From Ruminococcus sp. UBA4240 (lineage in GTDB: Bacteria > Bacillota > Clostridia > Oscillospirales > Ruminococcaceae), in contig DGXE01000024.1 in the NCBI GenBank assembly GCA_002395525.1, positions 21,627 to 85,626 of the forward strand: 64,000 nucleotides of DNA, read 5' to 3'. A model generated the notes under the pieces. That model had not been told where the DNA came from. It saw only the letters and a list, made by a program, of their open reading frames with translations, and did no database searches. Below, in pieces: positions 35,526-43,321 of the stretch (positions within the stretch are counted from its first letter, which is position 1; every line of letters starts with the position of its first letter). The translations under genes were made by a program, and so were the position numbers.

Positions 35526-36620
35526 ATGTCAAAGAAAGCTAACAAACTGACAAAACTTGATATTGTGTGCATAGTCATAGATGTGATCGCAGCAATTGCA
35601 GTGGGGATCATCCTTGGGGCTATAAACAGCATCAAGGGCAGCACCGGCGCAGACAGCGCCGCAAGTGCCTGGGGCAACGGCGAGAGCCGCTATGCACAGG
35701 CGGCAGTCTATTTCACCTATCTGTCGGGCTTTGATATAAACGGTGCCCATTCCATGCACAGCGCCGTGGAGCAGTACCTTGCCTCACAGGTGGATCTGAA
35801 AAAGGCGGAGCACCGTGTCTGGGTAGACTGCGGGTACGGTGAATCCTCAGGCAGCGCCCAGGGCACTTTGGGCAGCACGGATGCAGTGCTGTGCGGCACA
35901 TGGGGGGATTACTTCCTCTTTCACCCGGGGGATTTCATCTCAGGCAGCATTTATGAGGACAACGATATGAACCTTGATGTGTGCGTGCTTGACAACACAG
36001 CCTCCTGGATACTGTTCGGCGGCCTTGACACGGCGGGTATGACTGTCACCATAAATGACAGGGCTTACCTGGTGGTGGGGGTCATTGACCAGGGGATGAA
36101 GACAAATTCCGACTTTGCCGCCTACGGCAGCAAGCCCCGCATATATATGCCCTATCAGTCCCTGAAAAACCTGAAGGAAGCCGCTTCCATGACCTCCTAC
36201 GAGATATGCATCCCCTATGTGCTGGACGGCTATGCACTGGAAGCCATCAAGAAGGGCGTTTCCGCAGATGAGAGCACCTACATGGCAGTGGATGAATCGG
36301 GGCGGTTCGACCTGGTAAAGCTGGTGAGGAGCTTCCCCGGCATATTCAACAACGTTATGGTGGCAGGGGGCATAGTCTACCCCTGGTATGAAAACGTCCT
36401 GCGGGCAGCGGAGATAAAGTGTGTCATACTGGCATTCATGGGAGCTGTGATACTGATAATCGGCATCATCGTGTTCGTGTACCTGTTCTTCCGCTTCACC
36501 AAGGCATTCGCTGCCTTCGTCAAGTGGATAAAGAGCAAGTTTGACGCATCCTATCAGCGGCGCATATCCAAGAAATACTACAAGACCCACCCCCGCCCGA
36601 AGGAGAACCCACAGACCTGA
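35526..36620 (+). CDS. Membrane protein with MacB-core-like extracellular domain
   Basis: A 364-aa protein with a membrane helix near residues 13-37 ('DIVCIVIDVIAAIAVGIILG'), a large outside domain with MacB_PCD-like features ('GDFISGSIYEDNDMNLDVCV', 'TVTINDRAYLVVGVI') and one helix near the C-terminus ('CVILAFMGAVILIIGIIVFV'), ending in a basic tail. A full MacB/FtsX permease has three helices after the core; here only one is left. No ATPase is near. It follows the adaptor gene, as MacB follows MacA. The ribosome site is poor, and the gap holds a short TCTCTAACTTCTAACC repeat. The ATG at 35526 is preferred over a GTG at 35517. Confidence 0.6.
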   Translation: MSKKANKLTKLDIVCIVIDVIAAIAVGIILGAINSIKGSTGADSAASAWGNGESRYAQAAVYFTYLSGFDINGAHSMHSAVEQYLASQVDLKKAEHRVWVDCGYGESSGSAQGTLGSTDAVLCGTWGDYFLFHPGDFISGSIYEDNDMNLDVCVLDNTASWILFGGLDTAGMTVTINDRAYLVVGVIDQGMKTNSDFAAYGSKPRIYMPYQSLKNLKEAASMTSYEICIPYVLDGYALEAIKKGVSADESTYMAVDESGRFDLVKLVRSFPGIFNNVMVAGGIVYPWYENVLRAAEIKCVILAFMGAVILIIGIIVFVYLFFRFTKAFAAFVKWIKSKFDASYQRRISKKYYKTHPRPKENPQT

Positions 36621-36643
36621 GGCGGGAAGCAAGGGCAGAAAAC

Positions 36644-36681
36644 AGCCATCTCATCCATATGGTGAGATGGCTTGATTTTTT
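36644..36681 (+). terminator. Intrinsic terminator after the permease-adaptor operon
   Basis: A 10-bp stem (AGCCATCTCA / TGAGATGGCT), 9-nt loop, then TGATTTTTTG. Confidence 0.9.
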
Positions 36682-36763
36682 GTGCGGTTTAAGATTGGTT
36701 TAAGGTTCGTGTGCTATTCTCATAGTCAAAGGGTGACCCCCCACCCTTTGATAGTGATATCAT

Positions 36764-36844
36764 CTTTTTCCTTTTTTCCTTTTTTCCTTTTTCTCCCCCA
36801 TGAAGCGGCCGGGCATCACAGGATGCTGCGGCTGCTTTATTTTT
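36764..36844 (+). other. Polypyrimidine tract and terminator-like hairpin
   Basis: Tandem CTTTTTTC units (about 36764-36799) are followed by a GC-rich hairpin (36804-36817 with 36822-36836) and TTTATTTTTG. The stretch lies between the adaptor operon and the repeat array and has no ORF. Confidence 0.6.
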
Positions 36845-36972
36845 GCAGACTCAAGGCAGAAAGAGGAGAAAAAGTATGCTTGCAATTGCGGAAATAAAGC
36901 AGGAAAGAGGTGGCAAACCAATATCAAATACCAGGTGTAGAGGCTTATTTTACCCAAAGCTATCAAAAACTG

Positions 36973-37062
36973 CCAATTTCACGGACGATAGAGAACATTA
37001 CTCATTAAGCCCAAGGAAAATGGTGCGTATACAAGCCATTCATAGTGTTCCCGTGAAATTGG
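36973..37062. repeat. Inverted-repeat element 1 of the array
   Basis: CCAATTTCACGG at the left and CCGTGAAATTGG at the right, 12 bp perfect, 66 bp between. Confidence 0.9.
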
Positions 37063-37302
37063 GGGCATTCGCGAAAACAAAGCAAGCAAAGAGGAAATAA
37101 AGCTATATCGAATGCATTTGCGGAAATAAAGCAAGCAAAGAGGAAGCAAAGCAATATCGAACGCCTTTGCGAAAATAAAACAGGAAAAGAGGGAGTAAAG
37201 CAACGTCGAATGCATTTGCGGAAATAAAGCAGGAAAGAGGTGGCAAACCAATATCAAATACCAAGTGTAGAAGTTTATTTTACCCAAAGCCATCAAAAAC
37301 TG

Positions 37303-37398
37303 CCAATTTCACGGAGTAGGAGGATTATACTTGCCATAGACTAATAAGAAAATGGGGAGAAATTAAACAATCAATACTTCACCAGCAGTGAAATTGGG
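37303..37398. repeat. Inverted-repeat element 2 of the array (different interior)
   Basis: The same left arm (37303-37314) and a shortened right arm GTGAAATTGG (37389-37398). The inner sequence is unrelated to elements 1 and 3. Confidence 0.8.
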
Positions 37399-37491
37399 GG
37401 CATTCGCAAAAACAAAGCAAGCAAAGAGGTGGCAAATCAATATCAAATACCAGGTGTAGAAGTTTATTTTACCCAAAGCCATCAAAAACTG

Positions 37492-37585
37492 CCAATTTCA
37501 CGGACGATAGAGAACATTATTCTCATTAAGCCCAAGGAAATTGGTGCGTATATTCAAGCCATTCATAATGTTCCCGTGAAATTGG
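37492..37585. repeat. Inverted-repeat element 3 of the array
   Basis: Perfect 12-bp arms (37492-37503, 37574-37585). Inside them GAACATTA pairs with TAATGTTC, extending the potential stem. Confidence 0.9.
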
Positions 37586-37727
37586 GGGCATTCGCGGAAA
37601 TAAAGCAAGCAAAGAGAAAACAAAGCTATATCGAATGCATTTGCGGAAATAAAGCAAGCAAAGAGGAAACAAAGCAATATCGAACGCCATTGTAACCAAA
37701 TATTGGCAAAAAAATGCCCGTAAACAC

Positions 37728-37756
37728 TTGAAATGCCCCTGCTTGTGTGCTATAAT
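37728..37756 (+). promoter_or_regulatory. Promoter of the Tyr/Trp repeat protein gene
   Basis: TTGAAA, 17 bp, TATAAT, 50 bp before the start; AAAGGAG ribosome site. Confidence 0.85.
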
Positions 37757-37806
37757 CAAAATAAGGATGATACCACCTCGCAAAAAGGAAAAAGGAGTGA
37801 TTTTGA

Positions 37807-39786
37807 ATGAAAAACGCAACAGCAAAAAGAGCGGCAGCCGCTCTTGCAGCTCTGCTCATGACTGTGTCCGCAGGTACGGGGGTACTTGCCACAGAGTACT
37901 ATTATGAGCCTACACACCTGGCGGGCTACTACTACAACAGCAAAACAGGCTTCTGGTACGATGACTACAACCAGGCAGTAGCTGCGGCTATGGATCTGGG
38001 GGGCACGGATGCCGATGTGCATTACATAAAGCCGGCAGTTGATTCAAGCTCGGTGTGCAATGCCACATATCAGTGGTACAACGGCAACACCAAAAAGTAT
38101 TACCGCACCGAGACGGATGCCTGGAACGCAGATATACAGGCTGAGACCTACAATGCATGGGAGCGCCTCAATGTTGATTCTTCCACTAAGGTGAGTGCAA
38201 ACTATCCCTGGTACAATTCCAAGACTAACAGATACTACAGATCCCAGTCCGATGCGGCAAAGGCCTCCGGAGGGGACTATTCCGGCGTTGTCTATGCCTT
38301 TGACGACACCACCTACAATACCACCTGCACTGCGGATTTCCCCTGGTACAACACCTATACCAACAGGTACTACAAGACCCAGTCCGCCGCAGCTCAGGCT
38401 GATACAAGGGGCACTGTCTACAATGCGTGGACCAACAGCGACTATTCCGCCAATGTAAGCTCCACCTACCCCTGGTACAATACTGCCACAGGCAGATACT
38501 ACCGCACGGAGCAGGCCGCAAGATCCGCATCTGCCGGAGGCACTGTCACCTATGCGTACAGCGCTGCCACCTCCAACAGGGCAAGCGCCACATATCCCTG
38601 GTACAGTGCGCTGACAAAGCTCTACTACAAGACCTATCAGGCAGCCCTTGCCGCATCCGGCAACAACGATGCCTATGTATCACAGCAGTACACTGCCACA
38701 TCAAAGAGTGCAAGCTCCACCTATCCCTGGTACAGCTCCTACACCAACCTGTACTACAAGACCAAGGAAGATGCCGTGGCTGCATCCCTTTACAGCGAGG
38801 GCTACGTATCCTACGCCTATTACCAGAGCTCAAAGAGCGCCAGCGCTACCTATCCCTGGTACAGCAACATGACAGGGCTGTACTACAAGTCCTATTCGGA
38901 TGCCCTCAACGCCTCCGGCGGCAGGGAATCCGCAGTTTCACAGAAGTATTTTGCCACATCCAATTCCGTGAGCCAGACCTATCCCTGGTACTCATCCTAC
39001 ACGAAGAAGTACTACAAGACCCAGAACGATGCCATCAACGCTTCAAACGGCAACGCAGGCTATGTTTCCTACGCATACAGCAATGTGGCATACTCCAACA
39101 GTGTAAGCAAGACCTATCCCTGGTACAGCAGCGTTACAAGGCGCTACTACAAGACCTATGATGATGCCCTTTCCGTATCCAACGGCAATCCTTCCTATGT
39201 AAGCATGGCATACAGCTCAGGCACATCCTCAACGACCACACGCACAACCACCTCCGTATCCTCCGGCACGCCCTATATCAACGGCCTCAAGAGCTACAAC
39301 GGCTGGACAAAGGTAGCATCCTACCTGAGAGGACATACGGGCACCATATATGTGCGCATGAACGGGGCAACATCCGTTCCCTCCAGTGTATTCTCCGCAA
39401 TGAAGGGACGCAACATCACCGCCGTGTTCATACTTTCAAACGGCATAAGATGGACAGTAAACGGCAGGAATGTTGGCACAGCAAGGACTGTTGACGTTTA
39501 CTCCGCCTCCACAAAGGCCATACCTTCGAGCGCTGTACGCAAGGTATCCTACGGCTCGGTGGGCACAGCACAGGTGCTTGCAGGCAGCCCTGATACATCC
39601 TTTGGCTTTACGGGCAAGATAACCGTAAAGCTGAACAAGTCCCGTGCAGGCAGGAGAGTAGTAGTTTACCGCTACAGCACCGTAACACGCAAGCTGTACA
39701 GCAACTCCACCACATCTGTTTCCTCCACAGGTCATGTGACCTTCTCCGCATCAAAGGGCGGCTATTATCTCATAGTCATAAAGTAA
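37807..39786 (+). CDS. Secreted protein of ten Tyr/Trp-rich repeats plus a C-terminal domain
   Basis: A 659-aa exported protein. Signal peptide 1-28 (KRAAAALAALLMTVSAG). Residues about 38-470 are some ten repeats of about 43 aa with the pattern [YF]PWY-x3-4-T-x2-[YF]Y[KR][TS]-x3-[DA]A-x2-A[SN], for example 'STYPWYSSYTNLYYKTKEDA'. After a Ser/Thr linker (472-490) comes a domain (about 492-659) with 'TIYVRMNGATSVPSSVFSAM' and 'AVFILSNGIRWTVNGR', a type I recall from Ruminococcus/Clostridium surface and cellulosomal proteins. There is no dockerin or sortase signal. I do not recognise the repeat with certainty; it faintly resembles DUF5648. A carbohydrate-binding or adhesive role is a guess. Two smaller proteins in the window share the repeat. 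Confidence 0.85.
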   Translation: MKNATAKRAAAALAALLMTVSAGTGVLATEYYYEPTHLAGYYYNSKTGFWYDDYNQAVAAAMDLGGTDADVHYIKPAVDSSSVCNATYQWYNGNTKKYYRTETDAWNADIQAETYNAWERLNVDSSTKVSANYPWYNSKTNRYYRSQSDAAKASGGDYSGVVYAFDDTTYNTTCTADFPWYNTYTNRYYKTQSAAAQADTRGTVYNAWTNSDYSANVSSTYPWYNTATGRYYRTEQAARSASAGGTVTYAYSAATSNRASATYPWYSALTKLYYKTYQAALAASGNNDAYVSQQYTATSKSASSTYPWYSSYTNLYYKTKEDAVAASLYSEGYVSYAYYQSSKSASATYPWYSNMTGLYYKSYSDALNASGGRESAVSQKYFATSNSVSQTYPWYSSYTKKYYKTQNDAINASNGNAGYVSYAYSNVAYSNSVSKTYPWYSSVTRRYYKTYDDALSVSNGNPSYVSMAYSSGTSSTTTRTTTSVSSGTPYINGLKSYNGWTKVASYLRGHTGTIYVRMNGATSVPSSVFSAMKGRNITAVFILSNGIRWTVNGRNVGTARTVDVYSASTKAIPSSAVRKVSYGSVGTAQVLAGSPDTSFGFTGKITVKLNKSRAGRRVVVYRYSTVTRKLYSNSTTSVSSTGHVTFSASKGGYYLIVIK

Positions 39787-39797
39787 TTCACTGCTTT

Positions 39798-39832
39798 CCG
39801 CCTTCCCCCACGGGGAGGGCGGATTTGTTTAT
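39798..39832 (+). terminator. Intrinsic terminator after the 659-aa repeat protein gene
   Basis: CCGCCTTCCCC / GGGGAGGGCGG stem, then ATTTGTTTATT. Confidence 0.8.
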
Positions 39833-39988
39833 TGTGCACAAACGAAGGGGAACACCTGCAATTTGTGCACCTTTTTCTCAACGGAAAGGGAACAGGGAAA
39901 ACGGCGCTGTATAACGCTTTACAAGGTGAAAGTACACTGGTGGAAAGCTCCGGCTGTCTGCAAAACAGACAAAAGTGCAAGAAATGAC

Positions 39989-40017
39989 TTGCAAATAGCA
40001 AATATGGGTGATATAAT
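39989..40017 (+). promoter_or_regulatory. Promoter of the PKTG surface protein gene
   Basis: TTGCAA, 17 bp, TATAAT, 59 bp before the start; AAGGAGG ribosome site. The stretch 39833-39988 shows no further element. Confidence 0.8.
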
Positions 40018-40076
40018 ATTCATACAAAGATAGGGCTCTTGTGTCATAAGGGCTTATATTCAAGGAGGTTATCACA

Positions 40077-40802
40077 ATGAAATTCGATAAGTTTGCAGGA
40101 CTGGCTGCAGCCGCTCTGGCCGTATCACTTCTTACCACCGGCGTAAGCGCTCAGGGCAACAGCAAGTACATTGAAGAGAGGACCGCCGGCAAGGACTACT
40201 TCATGACCGTAAACAGCTCAGATGATTCCATCGCCGCATGGTGCAAGGATTCCGGCGTTGATGTTACCGAGGTTTACGGCTGCAGATTCTATATCACCGT
40301 AAATGATCCTTCACAGGGCTACGGCGGCGCTATCGGCATCAATGCCACCGCCAACAACTGGGAGGCTCACGAGTGGGGCAATGACGGTGCAGGCAAGGCT
40401 ATCACCTCTGACGGCTCTACCATTGAGTTCATGTCAGATTCCCCTGCATTCAAGGCTGACGATGAGTACGCCAACTTCTTCCTCCAGAACTGGTGGGGCG
40501 ATTTCAGCGTTGATGACTGCGACCTGCTTGACAAGGACGGCAACGTTCTCGAGGCTGTAGGCGCTGCTGCTGAGGAGGCTCCCGCTGAGGAGGCTGTTGA
40601 GGAAGTTGTTGAGGAAGAGGTAGTTGAAGAGGCTGCTCCCGCTGAGGAAGCTGTTGTTGAAGAGGCTCCTGCCGCTGAGGAAGCTGCTCCCGCCGCTGTT
40701 GCAGATACCACAGCTCCCAAGACCGGCAATGCATCCGCTGCTGCCGTTGCAGTTGTTATGATAGCTGCTGCAGGCGCTATGGCTCTTTCCAAGAGAAAGT
40801 AA
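40077..40802 (+). CDS. Wall-anchored protein with beta-sandwich domain and Glu/Ala stalk
   Basis: A 241-aa exported protein. Signal peptide 1-25 ('LAAAALAVSLLTTGVSAQG'). The domain at about 30-160 is rich in aromatic residues and Gly/Asn/Asp ('VYGCRFYITVNDPSQGYGGA', 'NFFLQNWWGDFSVDDCDLLD'), like ruminococcal carbohydrate-binding or DUF5620-type domains. Then comes a stalk of about 45 residues made almost only of Glu, Ala, Val and Pro. The C-terminus 'APKTGNASAAAV', a hydrophobic stretch and KRK is a sortase-type sorting signal with PKTGN instead of LPxTG. It is probably covalently displayed on the wall and may bind plant polysaccharide; this is inferred. Confidence 0.75.
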   Translation: MKFDKFAGLAAAALAVSLLTTGVSAQGNSKYIEERTAGKDYFMTVNSSDDSIAAWCKDSGVDVTEVYGCRFYITVNDPSQGYGGAIGINATANNWEAHEWGNDGAGKAITSDGSTIEFMSDSPAFKADDEYANFFLQNWWGDFSVDDCDLLDKDGNVLEAVGAAAEEAPAEEAVEEVVEEEVVEEAAPAEEAVVEEAPAAEEAAPAAVADTTAPKTGNASAAAVAVVMIAAAGAMALSKRK

Positions 40803-40821
40803 GCTGAACACATGACTATCT

Positions 40822-40847
40822 GCCCCCATCACATGATGGGGGCTTTT
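40822..40847 (+). terminator. Intrinsic terminator after the surface protein gene
   Basis: GCCCCCATCA / TGATGGGGGC stem with a 2-nt loop, then TTTT. Confidence 0.85.
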
Positions 40848-40876
40848 GTCGTTTAGCCCAAAAATTCCCGAAGCTA

Positions 40877-40905
40877 TTGACTATTTGCTTATTTAATGGT
40901 ATAAT
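40877..40905 (+). promoter_or_regulatory. Promoter of thrC
   Basis: TTGACT, 17 bp, TATAAT. Confidence 0.85.
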
Positions 40906-40912
40906 TAGACAC

Positions 40913-40949
40913 GCTGTCCGTGAACGGCAGCTTTACCGGGGCGGACAGC
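40913..40949 (+). promoter_or_regulatory. Stem-loop in the thrC leader
   Basis: GCTGTCCG / CGGACAGC, 8 bp perfect, starting about 8 nt after the -10 box and so very close to the 5' end of the RNA. There is no T run, so it is not a terminator. It may stabilise the mRNA or bind a regulator. Confidence 0.55.
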
Positions 40950-40972
40950 CAAAGATGTTATGAGGTGGTAAA

Positions 40973-42454
40973 ATGTATTATACAAGCACAAGGGACAGCT
41001 CCCTCAGAATAGACTCAGCACAGGCCATAGTCAAGGGCATCTCCGACGAGGGCGGGCTTTTTGTCCCTGTTGAGATACCCTCCCTTTCCATGGATGAGAT
41101 AGTATCCTATGCGGATATGACCTATCCTGAAAGGGCTGCCGCCATATTCTCCAAATATCTCACCGACTTTACCGCAGCAGAGCTGCGCTACTGCACTGAG
41201 AGCGCCTACAACGACAAGGCCTTTGCGACTGCGTCCATAACGGAGATATCCCATCTCTTTGACGGCACATATGTTCTGGAGCTGTGGCACGGTCCTACCT
41301 GCGCATTCAAGGATATGGCGCTGCAGATACTCCCCTATCTGCTCACCACATCCCTTAAAAAGATAAATGTTGACAAGAAGGTTGTCATACTCGTTGCCAC
41401 CTCCGGTGACACGGGCAAGGCGGCGCTTGAGGGCTTTGCCGATGTGGAGGGCACTTCCATCATGGTGTTCTACCCCGAGGACGGCGTATCTGCCATGCAG
41501 AAGAAGCAGATGACCACACAGGACGGTGACAATGTGTGCGTATGTGCGGTAAAGGGCAACTTTGACGACTGCCAGAACGGTGTAAAGGCCATATTCACCG
41601 ACGAGGACATCAAGGCGCAGCTTGCGGAGAGGGGAATGATGTTCTCCTCCGCCAACTCCATCAACTGGGGCAGACTTGCTCCCCAGATAATCTACTACAT
41701 CTCCTGCTACTCCGAGCTGGTAAAGAACGGTGAGATAAAGGCAGGGGAGCCTATAAACATCACCGTGCCCACAGGCAACTTCGGCAATATCCTTGCGGCA
41801 TACTATGCAAAGCGCATGGGTCTGCCTGTAAACAAGCTCATATGCGCCTCAAATGCCAACAACGTGCTGACAGATTTCCTCACCACAGGCGTATATGACC
41901 GCAACAGGACATTTGTCACCACTATCTCCCCTTCCATGGACATACTCATCTCCTCCAACCTGGAAAGACTGCTATATATAATGACCGGAGATGATGCGAA
42001 GATCCGTGAGTGGTTCGGCAAACTGTCAAAGGAAGGCAGATACGAGGTTGACGAGGCTGTAAAGGCACAACTTTCGGCAGACTTTGCCGCCGGCTGCTGT
42101 GACGATGAGCGCACAAAAGCCACCATCAAGGAGATATACGACAAGTATTCCTACACCCTCGACACCCACACCGCCGTTGCTGTGGCTGTGTATGAGGATT
42201 ACAGGAAGGCCACCGGGGACAAGACACGCACTGTCATTGCCTCCACTGCCTCTCCCTACAAGTTCGGCACAGCAGTCCTTGAAGCCCTTGAGGGCAAGGC
42301 ACCGGAGGACGAGTTTGAGAAGGTGGATCGCATAAACGCCCTTTCAGGCTATGAGATACCCGCATCCCTTGCGGCGCTCAGAACCAAGAAGATACGCTTT
42401 ACAGGCGCGATCGACAGGGCTGATATGAAGGAATTCGTGCTGAAGGAAGTATAA
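40973..42454 (+). CDS. thrC: Threonine synthase
   Basis: A 493-aa PLP enzyme converting O-phosphohomoserine to threonine. 'MYYTSTRDSSLRIDSAQAIV' and 'GISDEGGLFVP' are the family N-terminus; the PLP Lys is in 'GPTCAFKDMALQILP', followed by 'LVATSGDTGKAALEGFADVE' and 'ITVPTGNFGNILAAYYAKRM'. The length is that of the long (class 1) form. Its own promoter and a leader hairpin precede it. The next gene starts 32 bp after the stop. Confidence 0.97.
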   Translation: MYYTSTRDSSLRIDSAQAIVKGISDEGGLFVPVEIPSLSMDEIVSYADMTYPERAAAIFSKYLTDFTAAELRYCTESAYNDKAFATASITEISHLFDGTYVLELWHGPTCAFKDMALQILPYLLTTSLKKINVDKKVVILVATSGDTGKAALEGFADVEGTSIMVFYPEDGVSAMQKKQMTTQDGDNVCVCAVKGNFDDCQNGVKAIFTDEDIKAQLAERGMMFSSANSINWGRLAPQIIYYISCYSELVKNGEIKAGEPINITVPTGNFGNILAAYYAKRMGLPVNKLICASNANNVLTDFLTTGVYDRNRTFVTTISPSMDILISSNLERLLYIMTGDDAKIREWFGKLSKEGRYEVDEAVKAQLSADFAAGCCDDERTKATIKEIYDKYSYTLDTHTAVAVAVYEDYRKATGDKTRTVIASTASPYKFGTAVLEALEGKAPEDEFEKVDRINALSGYEIPASLAALRTKKIRFTGAIDRADMKEFVLKEV

Positions 42455-42486
42455 TCATAGGCGACAGCCGCATAAAGGAGCAGGAT

Positions 42487-43221
42487 ATGTCCCTTTGGGT
42501 CATGGCGGATACGCATTTATCACTGTCTGTGGACAAGTCCATGGAAAAATTCCCCGGGTGGGAAAACTACGTTGAGCGCATAAGAACCAACTGGCTTGAT
42601 GTGGTAAAGCCGGAGGATACCATAGTTCTCCCCGGGGACATCTCCTGGGGCATGAGCTTTGAGGAGGCAAAGGCTGACCTTGCCTTCCTCCACGCCCTCC
42701 CCGGGCGGAAGATAATCTCAAAGGGCAACCACGACTACTGGTGGAACACCCTTGCGAAGATGGAGCGCTTTATAGACGAATGCGGCTTTGACAGCCTGCA
42801 CATACTCCACAACAACTGCTATGAGTATGAGGGGATCGGGATATGCGGCACAAGGGGCTGGATAAATGACAGCTCGGAGCCTGCGGATGCAAAGATAATA
42901 GCCCGTGAGGCGGGCCGCCTTGAAATGTCTGTAAAGGCGGCTCTGGAAAAGGGGCTTTACCCGGTGGTATTTCTCCACTACCCCCCCTACTATGCACAGG
43001 AGAGAAACGACAGCATAATAGAGGTGCTAAAGCGCTATCAGATAAAGGATGTGTACTACGGGCACCTTCACGGGAAAATGACCCACAACCGTGCGGTCAT
43101 CGGGGAAAAGGAGGGCATGAACCTGCACCTTATCTCCGCAGACTACCTGAGATTCCATCCGTATCCTGTGAATGTACAATGCATAATGCAATGCATAATG
43201 AAACGTTCCGACGGGGCTTGA
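42487..43221 (+). CDS. Metallophosphoesterase with repeat-derived C-terminus
   Basis: A 244-aa calcineurin-type phosphoesterase. The metal ligands are visible: 'WVMADTHLS' (D, H), 'VLPGDISWG' (GD), 'ISKGNHDYWW' (GNHD), 'VFLHYPP' (H) and 'YYGHLHGKM' (GHLH). The substrate is unknown; relatives act on nucleotides or phosphoproteins. The last residues (VQCIMQCIMKRSDGA) are encoded by an intergenic-type repeat (TGCATAATG units) that has supplied a new C-terminus and stop. It may be co-transcribed with thrC. Confidence 0.85.
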   Translation: MSLWVMADTHLSLSVDKSMEKFPGWENYVERIRTNWLDVVKPEDTIVLPGDISWGMSFEEAKADLAFLHALPGRKIISKGNHDYWWNTLAKMERFIDECGFDSLHILHNNCYEYEGIGICGTRGWINDSSEPADAKIIAREAGRLEMSVKAALEKGLYPVVFLHYPPYYAQERNDSIIEVLKRYQIKDVYYGHLHGKMTHNRAVIGEKEGMNLHLISADYLRFHPYPVNVQCIMQCIMKRSDGA

Positions 43222-43311
43222 CTTCCTCTTTGGGTGGTGTAGTGTACAACAGCCGCCAAACGCAAAAACAGGCAACCCATTCTACATTCTGCCTTATACT
43301 TCATTATAAGG
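43170..43311. repeat. Inverted-repeat intergenic element, family 2, copy G
   Basis: The left end has TGTACAATGCATAATGCAAT; the right end (43278-43311) has CATTCTACATTCTGCC and CTTCATTATAAGG, roughly inverse. The inside shares CCGCCAAACGCAAAAAC with the copy at 61.9 kb. Confidence 0.5.
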
Positions 43312-43321
43312 GGGGTTTTGT

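Larger units (their letters stand above)
36888..37690. repeat. Dense noncoding repeat array
   Basis: About 800 bp consisting almost wholly of repeats. A 49-bp tandem unit with core GCGGAAATAAAGCAAGCAAA begins at 37071, 37120, 37169 and 37218, and again at 37594 and 37643; the same core at 36888 recurs 330 bp later at 37218. A block of about 75 bp beginning GGTGGCAAACCA and ending CCAATTTCACGG occurs three times (36909-36984, 37239-37314, 37429-37503). Open frames through it change frame between copies, so it is not coding. It ends 38 bp before the -35 box of the Tyr/Trp repeat protein gene. Confidence 0.9.

Noticed and set aside
36888..37690. Possible CRISPR array or coding repeats (ORFs of 85-100 aa on both strands)
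   Set aside because: The 49-bp units are adjacent without unique spacers, no cas genes are near, and the reading frame shifts between copies of the same element.
38427..39161. Plus-strand ORF of 244 codons in another frame of the repeat protein
   Set aside because: It mirrors the codon periodicity of the Tyr/Trp repeats; it has no ribosome site or signal.
37807..39786. Choline-binding or SLH repeats in the 659-aa protein
   Set aside because: The repeats lack the GW..G.WYY pattern of choline-binding modules and the length and motifs of SLH domains.
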